This document shows, piece by piece, positions 55,101 to 64,000 of a DNA stretch of 64,000 nt. Positions within the stretch are counted from its first letter, which is position 1, and the number at the start of each line of letters is the position of its first letter. A program made the translations under genes and the position numbers. The DNA is taken from positions 29,889,708-29,953,707 of the forward strand of contig AP025062.1 of NCBI GenBank assembly GCA_036186865.1, given 5' to 3'. Source of the stretch: Eustoma russellianum. Lineage: Eukaryota > Streptophyta > Magnoliopsida > Gentianales > Gentianaceae. The notes beneath the pieces were generated by a model that was not told the origin of the DNA, did no database searches, and worked only from the letters and a program-made list of their open reading frames with translations.

Positions 55101-55313
55101 ATCACCAACCTTGCCTTTGCCAATTATTTGGCCTTGGTTGTTGTCTCCAAAGGTAACTTTGCCACCTTTTGCAACGTTCTTAAGTGTGCTAAACAAATTT
55201 TTGTTGCCCGTCATATGTCTTGAGCAACCACTATCAACTATCCAATTGGTTTTGTTCTTTTCATCTTCTTTGTTGTTATAACCAGCAACTTGTCTTTCTT
55301 TGATGTTATGTAC
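52101..55313 (-). CDS. pol: C4 copia Pol, intact
   Basis: The order is protease, integrase, reverse transcriptase, RNase H. Counted from the MTGNK methionine at 55214, the integrase finger is H123, H128, C157, C160 and the catalytic triad D188, D251, E287 (35 residues between the last two). The reverse transcriptase YVDD begins at residue 724, and RNase H has SDADYGG and STTEAEY. The protease aspartate codon is at 55235-55233, upstream of that methionine. No own start codon is needed if pol is made as a fusion with Gag. Compared with C2 and C3 there is a serine for proline in the SRPDIMF motif. No envelope-like frame follows; the 3' untranslated region is about 250 bases. Confidence 0.95.
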   Translation of the reverse strand, partial: VHNIKERQVAGYNNKEDEKNKTNWIVDSGCSRHMTGNKNLFSTLKNVAKGGKVTFGDNNQGQIIGKGKVGDPNKFEIKNVLLVSNLTFELLSVSQLCDNNLNVLFSSTSCKIMDKNNQVVLKGKREGNIYVLNMDDMLSSNTKCLVSHESDPNLWHRRLGHIGISTLEKLHAKSLVKGLPKLNLNDFQLCESCIKGKHVRESLKPKTEVTTSRILELLHIDLFGPCRTRSLGGSYYVCVIVDDFSRYTWTLFLASKDESASSIANLIRQLENEHESHVIKIRSDRGGEFKNSELIKFCNEKGIKHEFSPPRTPQLNGVVERKNRTIQEVARTMMVENKVPKFLWAEAVNTSSYMINRLSIRKKLNKTPFEILNGRLPKVNYLRVFGCKCFVLNTKDNLDKFDPKSDEHIFVGYSMNSKAYRCYNAQTRKIVESIHVKFNENAYLQTSNQHEIYVPNDQILHDEDELILPPTNDQIETPNQTLEMHEVQTPPTQEHNEENVPNQPIEHHEPIEDAQPSNWWQIRDKQKHPQELIIGDVNQGVRTRRQIDPNEYDQWHALISQIEPKNVNDALNDAYWIDAMHEELNQFERNNVWDLVPKLEDKSIIGTKWVFRNKMNEQGVVVRNKARLVAQGYNQEEGIDYDETFAPVARLESIRLLLAFACYNNIKLFQMDVKSAFLNGYIQEEVFVKQPPGFEDPKNPNHVYKLKKALYGLKQAPRAWYERFANFLLSNNFQRGTIDSTLFLKKKDKDLLVIQIYVDDIIFGSTNPNLVKDFEDCMKSEFEMSMVGELNYFLGLQIKQTSSGIHINQAKYIRDMIKKFNFENLKPSPTPMCTSTKLDKDENGVAFDEKLYRSMIGSLLYLTASRSDIMFAVCMCARFQSMPKLSHFKAVKRIFRYLQHTPTLGLWYDRQSSLSLHAYSDADYGGCRVDRKSTSGTCQFLGNSLISWFSKKQSSVALSTTEAEYMALSLCCTQLLWIKQQLSDFEIQVNNIPIYCDSTSAINLSKNPVLHSKAKHIEVRYHFLRDHVNLGHIHIEHVRTDQQVADIFTKPLNQAIFENLRARLGLIAYT

Positions 55314-55405
55314 CTACAAATGTAAATAACAACTTAGGTACCCTTTGATTTTGGGTCCTTTCAAGGTTAGACAAGTTAAGTTCATGTTAGTGTACCTTTA
55401 GGTAC
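55314..55405 (-). other. C4 gag-pol junction: 92-nt intron-like segment
   Basis: It starts GTACCT (55405) and ends TTTGTAG (55314) on the minus strand. It holds the gag TGA and a pol-frame TAG. 92 nt is the right length modulo 3 to put gag and pol in one frame if removed. It is conserved in C2 and C3. Confidence 0.5.
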
Positions 55406-57526
55406 CCAAACTTGAACAACCTTTCTTGGTTTTGAAATGTTAAAATCATGTTGCATATAATGATCAAATAGTGGATTTTGATACATAGAATATGATGGAA
55501 AAGGGGCTGCACATTTATGTCTAGTTGAATAAGCATTGTAAGTTCTATATGCATTTGAATGTTGCCATGTATATGAGTTATATCTTGGCCGTGTATAAGC
55601 ATTGAATTTAGGCCGTGTATACGCAAGAGGTTGTGTGTGTCTAGGCCGTGTGTTGTAAACTGATTTAGGCCGAGAGTATGTCATGTTCTTCACATAAGCA
55701 TGTTGTTGCATATAAGGCATAACTTGAGCAGATTTCATACTACTTTGTTTAGGCATTCTTGTATACATGTAAGCATGGTTTCTAGGTGTATTTGCCTTCC
55801 TATATGTTGATTCATTTTGCAATCTTTGTGATGAAGGTGGTGTGGGCAGAATAGGTTCATTTCTAAATGCATTTGGCCTATATTTCATGTTGGTTGAAGA
55901 TGATACAAATGTTGTTTCCTTAGGTGTGTATTCAGCTTCTTTAACATATCCAAGACCTTGTTTGTCATTTCCATGCTTTTGAGATGCAATAAGAGTGTCT
56001 AACATGTTGGAACCATTCTTAAATTGTTCTAAAGATTTGATCAAGTCTAGGTTGCATGCTTTTAATGATTCAAATTCAGTTTGTATTTCATGTAATTTAG
56101 ACTTTAAAACGTTGTAATCAACACATTGCACACATTGCACATTTTCATGTTTGTTCTTAAGTTCCTTAATCTGATTTTGCATTGAACTAATAGAGTTAGA
56201 TGATTCAAGTTGAAGAACTTCTAGTTGAGAAGTTAGATTCAAGTTAGACGTCTCCAACTTGTTCTTCTCCTCAACTATTCTTTTCTTCTCCTTGGATAGC
56301 TTCTTATATCTATCATGCAACTTTTCTAATTCATCCAACAATTCATCTTGAGTAAAATCACACTCGGAGTCAGAATCAAATGTTACCTCATTTGTAGACT
56401 TTGAAGCCAAACATGTTTGTGCAACTTCAGGTTCCTCCTCGGATTCGGATGAAGATGTGTCATCCCAAGTGCTTGAACTTACCTTGAGAGCTTTCTTCCT
56501 CCTTTGCATAGGTTCTACTCTAGTTTTTGTCCTTGTCTTGTCATCCATGTCACGGTTTTTGTTCTTGTTTGGACAATCATATGATATGTGTCCTTGTTTG
56601 CCACATTCATAACACTTAAGTTCTTTATCATACCATTTACCATCTTGTTTGTTAGATTTCACATTGATAGGGGCAGCTGATTTTGCTTGTCTTTTAGTTG
56701 GTCTTTTCTTGAAAAACTTCCTTAAACGCCTAGCTAACAACATTATGTCTTCTTCATCACTTTCATCATCACTTTCATACTCGGCTTGATTAGATGATTC
56801 GGGTTCATTTGTTACAAATGCAAGTGATTTAGACTTGTTACTAGTTTCAGCCTTTCTTATATTCAACTTGTTTTCATAAACTTTTAAAGAGCCTATCAAT
56901 TCATCAAGTTTTATTTGAGAAAGATCTTTGCTTTCTTCAATGGCACTAACTTTGGCATCCCATTCGATTGGCAAACTTCTCAAAACTTTTTGCACTTTTT
57001 CTTTCATCAAAAACATTTTACCAAGGGATTCAAGTGAGTTGTATAAGTTAGTAAGCCTTAAATCCATATCAACAATTGATTCATTAGGCAGTAAATGAAA
57101 TGATTCAAGTGTAGTCATTAACATGTTAATCTTTGATTCCTTTACTTGATTAGTTCCTTCATGCTTCATTTCAAGACATTTCCACATATCCTTTGCACTT
57201 AAACATGAAGAGACATAGGCAGATTCACTCCTACTTAAACCATTCAACAATAATTGCATTGCTTTAGCATTAAGACTCATTTTCTTTTTATTTTCATCAC
57301 TCCAATCTTTTCTATATTTCTCAACTTCTTGTGATAAGCCATCAATTATAACATGCTTAGTAGGCACATAAGGTCCATCTTCAATGATAGACCACAAGTC
57401 TATATCAATAGCCATTAAGAACAATTTCATCCTAAGTTTCCAATGACTAAAGTTTTCTCCATCAAAAAGAGGTGGTCTTTGTGTGGACATGCCTTCTAAT
57501 TCTATTTTCATGTGTGACTTAGACAT
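55382..57526 (-). CDS. gag: C4 copia Gag (714 aa), intact
   Basis: It has the same domain order as C2 Gag: UBN2-type gag domain, acidic and basic patches, CCHC knuckle at residues 305-318, coiled coil and the TRPR/TRPK-rich tail. It has one tail repeat fewer than C2 (8 residues missing around the YTRPR units). The long acidic, serine-rich segment and the coiled coil after the knuckle are typical of the SIRE lineage. ATG at 57526 lies 187 bases inside the LTR border. Confidence 0.94.
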   Translation of the reverse strand: MSKSHMKIELEGMSTQRPPLFDGENFSHWKLRMKLFLMAIDIDLWSIIEDGPYVPTKHVIIDGLSQEVEKYRKDWSDENKKKMSLNAKAMQLLLNGLSRSESAYVSSCLSAKDMWKCLEMKHEGTNQVKESKINMLMTTLESFHLLPNESIVDMDLRLTNLYNSLESLGKMFLMKEKVQKVLRSLPIEWDAKVSAIEESKDLSQIKLDELIGSLKVYENKLNIRKAETSNKSKSLAFVTNEPESSNQAEYESDDESDEEDIMLLARRLRKFFKKRPTKRQAKSAAPINVKSNKQDGKWYDKELKCYECGKQGHISYDCPNKNKNRDMDDKTRTKTRVEPMQRRKKALKVSSSTWDDTSSSESEEEPEVAQTCLASKSTNEVTFDSDSECDFTQDELLDELEKLHDRYKKLSKEKKRIVEEKNKLETSNLNLTSQLEVLQLESSNSISSMQNQIKELKNKHENVQCVQCVDYNVLKSKLHEIQTEFESLKACNLDLIKSLEQFKNGSNMLDTLIASQKHGNDKQGLGYVKEAEYTPKETTFVSSSTNMKYRPNAFRNEPILPTPPSSQRLQNESTYRKANTPRNHAYMYTRMPKQSSMKSAQVMPYMQQHAYVKNMTYSRPKSVYNTRPRHTQPLAYTRPKFNAYTRPRYNSYTWQHSNAYRTYNAYSTRHKCAAPFPSYSMYQNPLFDHYMQHDFNISKPRKVVQVWVPKGTLT

Positions 57527-57698
57527 GCTTCTTAGTGTGTGAGAAAACGTTTAAAACACTTATAAGAAGGAAAGAAAGTGTCACCTTGTTGTAGATACCA
57601 AATATGAAGAATATAAGACAACCAGAAAATTTCCAGCAACTTTGCAACTTGGAGTGTAAACTGTTTTCAGCTCAAATAAGAATATGGTGCTCAACCTT

Positions 57699-57710
57699 GC
57701 TCTGATACCA
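57699..57710 (-). other. C4 primer-binding site (initiator Met-tRNA type)
   Basis: The minus strand reads TGGTATCAGAGC, two bases from the 5' LTR. Confidence 0.9.
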
Positions 57711-58459
57711 ATTGTTGGACCTGTATAGCACCACTAGAGGGGGGGGTGAATAGTGGGTTAGCGGAAATTACACTACAATTACCTTCAAAAACTTGTTTGA
57801 AGACCCCTTTGCCTCTTTAGCCTCAGATTCTGAAAATTCCAGAAACAGTTCACTACTTTGAACGTTTTGGTTGAACCACTTATACACCTGTGCAAGCTCT
57901 CAAACTTGGCAGAGATCAAGTTTAGAATGTTTATAGTATGTCATAAAAATTTCAATCAATTCCAAGCAAGTTAGCCCGTTCAAATAAGCAAGATAAGTAA
58001 AGTGTGCAATTCTGGCAGTTTCAGGCAGAATGTTAGCTTAACTTCAAACGATGATATCTCAAAATCTACCCGTGCTATTTTGATGAATCTTATGTCAAAT
58101 TAAACCTTATGATGTCTAGTTTAATTTGATATAAGGCTCACTTCAAGATTCGCAGGATAACCTATTCAAATTGAACAAGTTTTGCACACTGGTCAGAATT
58201 GTTCACAGAATGTAGCAACAATTTTGTGAAGACGATTTGAATATGCTAAACTCCTTAGAATTTAGTGATTCTTGCGGCTAATGAAAGCTAACACATTGAA
58301 GTATAATATATCCAAAATTCATGCAATTCTAAGACTGTTTGCTTGTTCAATTATGCGTGCCAAGTTAGTGTAATTCTCAGGCAGAAAACAGTAAGTGCAG
58401 GAAATAAGTAAAGAACACAAGGAATTATCCTGGTTCGGTCAATGTGACCTACTCCAGTC

Positions 58460-58480
58460 CCAAGAGACACCTTCTCTTGG
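58460..58480 (-). other. LTR stem-loop, C4 5' LTR
   Basis: A 7 bp perfect stem (CCAAGAG with CTCTTGG) encloses the 7-base loop AAGGTGT on the element strand. It lies about 370 bases downstream of the TATA box, so it should be in the transcribed leader. Equivalent copies are at 1918, 7057, 15432, 43618, 49833 and 63413. Confidence 0.7.
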
Positions 58481-58842
58481 ATTTCACTAAACACCAAACA
58501 CCAAAATCACCTTACAAAGCCAAAGGAAGAAGCTTTTCACCAACTTCTTCAAGAGGCTGCACCAAAACTGAAAATCAGCACTAGTTTGTTTCACCTTTGC
58601 ACCTTTGCACCTTTTGCTCACCTCTAAGGAGTAAGCTTTATACACCAGCTTCTCCCTTACAATATGTCGTTTAAAAGGTGTTGAAATGACAAGAAATGAA
58701 GAACTATACAATCATAAAGCTTGCTACAAATGTGTTCTTCAATAGAGAAGAGAAGAAGAAAAGAATGGAGACAAAGAGCTAATTGTCTTGCTTGCTTTCT
58801 TTGTTGCTTTCGTTGGTCTGCTTTTCCTCTTCATCTTTGGTG

Positions 58843-58852
58843 CTATTTATAG
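58843..58852 (-). promoter_or_regulatory. C4 LTR TATA box
   Basis: CTATAAATAG on the minus strand within GGCTATAAATAGCACC. It is the likely core promoter of C4. Confidence 0.75.
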
Positions 58853-60479
58853 CCAAGAGGACAGCCTAAAGGCTCCTTAAAGTAGCCGTTTGGAATGGAT
58901 GAGAATGGGAGAAAATTCAGCACCTTTTTAGCTACCAAAATTCATCATTTGACTTTCAAGATAAATCTGAATTTTTGAATGCTTTGAAATAGTCTTCCAA
59001 CCTGAACTTTTATCCCATTATAGCCGTTGGAATGAGATAGACAATGGCTCCATTTGAATGTTTAAAAGACAGCTCCAATCAGCAATATCCATGTGTAAAT
59101 AACTTGCCATGTATGCGTGTGTTTTGAACAGAATTTTTTTTTCTCCTTATTCTGAATAATAAATGACGTTGGAAAGCCCTTGAAGATAGGCATTGAAGAA
59201 TAGTTCAAATATAGTTAGAAATCAGCCAAGTTTGTTTGAGAATAAGTCTTCACCATTTGAATCATATATAGCCGTTTGCTATCTTCCTTGGTTGAGAGAT
59301 TTTTGCTCCAACTTTGAATACATATAGCCGTTTGTATTGAGAGATCTTTGCTCCACATTTTAACCAAAATAGCCGTTTGAATCAGCTCCAAAATATAGAA
59401 GAATAATCACTTAAAATCAGCACCAAAATAGGATGTAATTCAACTTGCCTTGTCTTGTTCAAAATCTGAAAATTTGAACATGATATATGCGCCAACATCC
59501 GTGTGTAAACATATAATATATAGTCATTTATGTCTTCAACATGTAGCATAGAAAACCATATGAAGAATACCAAGAATTCCAAGAAAACCATAGATGTGAT
59601 AACCATAACATAAGAATTCCAATTGAGATACCATGCTGCCCGTTTCCATAAAAATAGGGCACGTACCATATGTGACATAAACACATATAAACATCATATA
59701 AGCAATATATAACATGTTGGAAGATCCATTGGCAAGTGAAAAGACCAGAATACCCCTTAGCACAAAAATAGGAATTTTGTCCTAGGATGAACCTAGACAT
59801 GGTGCTGCTCCAGATTCATTTTTGCCATGATGTGACATGACTTATAAAAATGTCATATGATCATATAAATCCGTTGGAAGAAGACCAAATAAGAATGAGA
59901 AGTCCAAATGGTGAAATTACCAAGATAACCCTTATAAAGATCAATAAGCTTCACCACCGTGTCAAGTCAGTTTTTATCCGTGTCAAGCATGCTTTTCCTC
60001 AGCCAATTAGATTCTAAATTGAATAAGGATCATGTGGGCTTTTGAATCACTCAATTTGGAGTTCATTTGCCCAAGATATGAACCAAAACCTGCAATAGGA
60101 TACTAAACCGAGCAATTTGCCTTATATTGTAAGTCATGTGACTTCAAGGCTTGGTTAGATCATATAATTAACATGTATTGGCATATATATCATCTAAGAT
60201 CAGTTTGAACATGTCTTGATTTGATCATGTGATTGAATTGGCCAAGTTCAATCTCATGATCTTAATCAAACTTGTTCAATCTTGATTCATTCAATCAATT
60301 TCACATTTAGCTCATAAATTCTAGCTCATAAATTCAATCTCATGCACACATATACTTTAAACGTTATACACACATACATGCTCACATATACATTTTGCAA
60401 TATATCACAACAATCTACATGCTCACATATCACATATGCATTTTGCAATCATTCAAACATGATATATCACAACACTATA

Positions 60480-62480
60480 TGCATTTGAATGTTGCCATGT
60501 ATATGAGTTATATCTTGGCCGTGAGTTATCATAGTTTCTAGGCCGTGTATAAGCATTGAATTTAGGCCGTGTATAAGCAAGATGTTGTATGTGTCTAGGC
60601 CGTGTGTTGTAAACTGATTTAGGCCGAGAGTATGTCATGTTCTTCACATAAGCATGTTGTTGCATATAAGGCATAACTTGAGCAGATTGCATACTACTTT
60701 GTTTAGGCATTCTTGTATACGTGTAAGCATGGTTTCTAGGTGTATTTACCTTCCTATATGTTGATGCATTTTGCAATCTTTGTGATGAAGGTGGTGTGGG
60801 CAGAATAGGTTCATTTCTAAATGCATTTGGCCTATATTTCATGTTGGTTGAAGATGATACAAATGTTGTTTCCTTAGGTGTGTATTCAGCTTCTTTAACA
60901 TATCCAAGACCTTGTTTGTTATTTCCATGCTTTTGAGATGCAATAAGAGTGTCTAACATGTTGGAAGCATTCTTAAATTGTTCTAAAGATTTGTTCAAGT
61001 CTAGGTTGCATGCTTTTAATGATTCAAATTCAGTTTGTATTTCATGTAATTTAGACTTTAAAACGTTGAAATCAACACATTGCACGCATTGCACATTTTC
61101 ATGTTTGTTCTTAAGTTCCTTAATCTGATTTTGCATTGAACTAATAGTGTTAGATGATTCAAGTTGAAGAACTTCTAGTTGAGAAGTTAGATTCAAGTTA
61201 GACGTCTCCAACTTGTTCTTCTCCTCAACTATTCTTTTCTTCTCCTTGGATAGCTTCTTATATCTATCATGCAACTTTTCTAATTCATCCAACAATTCAT
61301 CTTGAGTAAAATCACATTCGGAGTCAGAATCGAATGTTACCTCATTTGTAGACTTTGAAGCCAAACATGTTTGTGCAACTTCAGGTTCCTCCTCGGATTC
61401 GGATGAAGATGTGTCATCCCAAGTGCTTGAACTTGCCTTGAGAGCTTTCTTCCTCCTTTGCTTAGGTTCTACTCTAGTTTTTGTCCTTGTCTTTTCATCC
61501 ATGTCACGGTTTTTGTTCTTGTTTGGACAATCATATGAGATGTGTCCTTGTTTGCCACATTCATAACACTTAAGTTCTTTATCATACCATTTACCATCTT
61601 GTTTGTTAGATTTCACATTGATAGGGGCAGCTGATTTTGCTTGTCTTTTAGTTGGTCTTTTCTTGAAAAACTTCCTTAAACGCCTAGCTAACAACATTAT
61701 GTCTTCTTCATCACTTTCATCATCACTTTCATACTCGGCTTGATTAGATGATTCGGGTTCATTTGTTACAAATGCAAGTGATTTAGACTTGTTACTAGTT
61801 TCAGCCTTTCTTATATTCAACTTGTTTTCATAAACTTTTAAAGAGCCTATCAATTCATCAAGTTTTATTTGAGAAAGATCTTTGCTTTCTTCAATGGCAC
61901 TAACTTTGGCATCCCATTCAATTGGCAAACTTCTCAAAACTTTTTGCACTTTTTCTTTCATCAAAAACGTTTTACCAAGGGATTCAAGTGAGTTGTATAA
62001 GTTTGTAAGCCTTAAATCCATATCAACAATTGATTCATTAGGCAGTAAATGGAATGATTCAAGTGTAGTCATTAACATGTTAATCTTTGATTCCTTTACT
62101 TGATTAGTTCCTTCATGCTTCATTTCAAGACATTTCCACATATCCTTTGCACTTAAACATGAAGAGACATAGGCAGATTCACTCCTACTTAAACCATTCA
62201 ACAATAATTGCATTGCTTTAGCATTAAGACTCATTTTCTTTTTATCTTCATCACTCCAATCTTTTCTATATTTCTCAACTTCTTGTGATAAGCCATCAAT
62301 TATAACATGCTTAGTAGGCACATAAGGTCCATCTTCAATGATGGACCACAAGTCTATGTCAATAGCCATTAAGAACAATTTCATCCTAAGTTTCCAATGA
62401 CTAAAGTTTTCTCCATCAAAAAGAGGTGGTCTTTGTGTGGACATGCCTTCTAATTCTATTTTCATGTGTGACTTAGACAT
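60480..62480 (-). pseudogene. C3 gag, N-terminal and central part, interrupted by C4
   Basis: It encodes the Gag start (ATG at 62480), gag domain, CCHC knuckle, coiled coil and most of the TRPR-rich tail. At the C4 border the frame continues for seven foreign codons into the C4 LTR and stops at 60453. The missing 50 or so codons are at 48918-49085. Before the C4 insertion it was an intact gag with the longer, C2-like tail. Confidence 0.92.
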
Positions 62481-62652
62481 GCTTCTTAGTGTGTGAGAAA
62501 ACGTTTAAAACACTTATAAGAAGGAAAGAAAGTGTCACCTTGTTGTAGATACCAAATATGAAGAATATAAGAAAACCAGAAAATTTCCAGCAACTTTGCA
62601 ACTTGGAGTGTAAACTGTTTTCAGCTCAAATAAGAATATGGTGCTCAACCTT

Positions 62653-62664
62653 GCTCTGATACCA
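62653..62664 (-). other. C3 primer-binding site (initiator Met-tRNA type)
   Basis: The minus strand reads TGGTATCAGAGC. The two-base spacer to the LTR is CT on the plus strand instead of AT in the sister copies. Confidence 0.88.
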
Positions 62665-62666
62665 CT

Positions 62667-64000
62667 TGTTGGACCTGTACAGCACCACTAGAGGAGGGGT
62701 GAATAGTGGGTTAGCGGAAATTACACTACAATTACCTTCAAAAACTTGTTTGAAGACCCCTTTGCCTCTTTAGCCTCAGGTTCTGGAATTTCCAGAAACA
62801 GTTCACTGTTTTGAGTGTTTTGGTTGAACCACTTATACACCTGTGCAAGCTCTCAAACTTGGCAGAGATCAAGTTTAGGATGTTTATAGTATGTCACAAA
62901 AAATTCAGTCAATTCCAAGCAAGTTTGCACGTTCAAATAAACAAGACAAGTAAAGTGTGCAATTCTGGCAGTTTCAGGCAGAATGTTAGCTTAACTTCAA
63001 ACGATGATGTCTCAAAATCTACCCATGCTATTTTGATGAATCTTATGTCAAATTAAACCTTATGATGTCTAGTTTAATTTGATATAAGGCTCACTTCAAG
63101 ATTCGCAGGATAACCTATTCAAATTGAACAAGTTTTGCACACTGGTCAGAGTTGTTCACAGAATGCAGCAACGATTTTGTGAAGACGATTTGAATATGCT
63201 AAACTCCTTATAATTTAGTGATTCTTGCGGCTAATGAAAGCTAACACGTTGAAGTATAATATATCCAAAATTCATGCAATTCTAAGACTGTTTGCCTGTT
63301 CAATTATGCGTGCCAAGTTAGTGTAATTCTCAGGCAGAAAACAGTAAGTGCAGAAAATAAGTAAAGAACACAAGGAGTTATCCTGGTTCGGTCAATGTGA
63401 CCTACTCCAGTCCCAAGAGACACCTTCTCTTGGATTTCACTAAACACCAAACACAAATGTCACCTTACAAAGCCAAAGGAAGAAGCTTTTCACCAACTTC
63501 TTCAAGAGACTGCACCAAAACTGAAAAACAGCAACTAGTTTGTTTCACCTTTGCACCTTTGCACCTTTTGCTCACCTCTAAGGAGTAAGCTTTATACACC
63601 AGCTTCTCCCTTACAATATATGTCGTTTAAAGGTGTTGAAATGACAAGAAATGAAGAACTATATAATCATAAAGCTTGCTGCAAACGTGTTCTTCAATAG
63701 AGGAGAGTAGAAGAGAAGAATGGAGAGAGTGAGCTGATTATCTTGCTTGCTTTCTGTTGTTGTACTTTTACTCTTCATCTTTGGAGCTATTTATAGCCAA
63801 GAGGACAGCCTAAAGGCTCCTCTAAGTAGACGTTGGAATGGTTGAGAAATGGAGAGATTTCAGCACTTTTCTAGCTATCCAAATGAAGCTGATCTTTTGT
63901 TGCTTTGAATTGGTCTCCAATTTTTGAACATATAGCCGTTGCATATGGCTTCCTTGGTTGAGAGACTTTTGCTTCAAATTTGCTACATTGTAGGACTTGT
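62667..64000 (-). repeat. C3 5' LTR, first 1334 bp
   Basis: It starts TGTTGGACCTGTACAGC and matches 42872-44205. Stem-loop at 63413-63433, TATA box at 63787-63796. It is cut by the window edge. Confidence 0.92.

Larger units (their letters stand above)
49086..60474 (-). mobile_element. C4: complete SIRE-like Ty1/copia element (11.4 kb), intact frames
   Basis: Its LTRs are both 2762 bp (49086-51847 and 57713-60474), flanked by CTATA (49081-49085 and 60475-60479). It has a PBS, intact gag, intact pol and a polypurine tract. It is inserted in the gag of C3, with about six substitutions between its LTRs by eye. It is the innermost element and probably the only autonomous copia here. Confidence 0.96.
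57713..60474 (-). repeat. C4 5' LTR (2762 bp)
   Basis: It is the same length as the partner LTR. Differences noticed include AGATAAG against AGAAAAG, TTAGC against TTGGC, TTTTGATG against TTTTGTTG, and AACAATTTT against AATAATTTT. The TATA box is at 58843-58852 and the stem-loop at 58460-58480. There is no gene. Confidence 0.95.
60480..64000 (-). mobile_element. C3: right half (gag 5' part, PBS, 5' LTR start)
   Basis: It continues C3 after the C4 insertion and runs off the window inside the 5' LTR. Confidence 0.92.

Noticed and set aside
60453..60479. Chimeric end of C3 gag reading into C4
   Set aside because: The seven extra codons are chance sequence from the C4 LTR and its target duplication. 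It is not a new protein fusion of interest.

Overview
This window is a pile of nested LTR retrotransposons from a large, AT-rich plant genome. I see no host gene, rRNA, tRNA or CRISPR. A seed plant, probably an angiosperm, is indicated by three things: Ty1/copia elements of SIRE/Maximus type, Ty3/gypsy elements of chromovirus (CRM-like) type, and primer-binding sites that match plant initiator Met-tRNA. The species cannot be told from this sequence.

Three families account for almost all the DNA. (1) A SIRE-like copia family has 2.4-2.9 kb LTRs in four copies (C1-C4), all on the minus strand; a related 3.1 kb solo LTR is also on the minus strand. (2) Gypsy family G1 has 1.4 kb LTRs in four copies: G1-C, G1-D and G1-E on the minus strand, and the complete G1-F on the plus strand. 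(3) Gypsy family G2 has 1.44 kb LTRs in two partial copies: G2-B on plus and G2-A on minus.

Layout: 1-4056 is C1 (gag remnant plus 5' LTR), inserted in the integrase region of G2-B (4057-6296). G2-B lies in the LTR of G1-C, whose pieces are 6297-6312, 17130-18466 and 21548-21567. The same LTR also took complete C2 (6313-17129, target duplication ACAAG), the solo LTR (18467-21547) and G1-D (21568-24208). G1-D is broken by G1-E (24209-30557, resuming at 39821-39904). G1-E was hit by young, complete G1-F (30558-39820, duplication ATAAG) and by G2-A (39905-42871). G2-A was hit by C3 (42872-49085, resuming at 60480-64000). The gag of C3 was hit by complete C4 (49086-60474, duplication CTATA). The deepest chain is six elements: G1-C, G1-D, G1-E, G2-A, C3, C4.

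G1-F and C4 look competent: G1-F has one uninterrupted gag-pol frame and LTRs with one mismatch seen by eye, and C4 has intact gag and pol and equal-length LTRs. C3 has an intact pol but a split gag. The others are broken by stops, frameshifts, deletions or insertions. In each element Gag would package the RNA, and protease, reverse transcriptase, RNase H and integrase would process, copy and insert it. The more unusual points are a 92-nt intron-like segment at the copia gag-pol junction, a compensating stem-loop in the copia LTRs, telo-box motifs in the G1 leader, reading frames that run into the gypsy 3' LTRs, and a 6.3 kb inverted repeat made by G1-E and G1-F.
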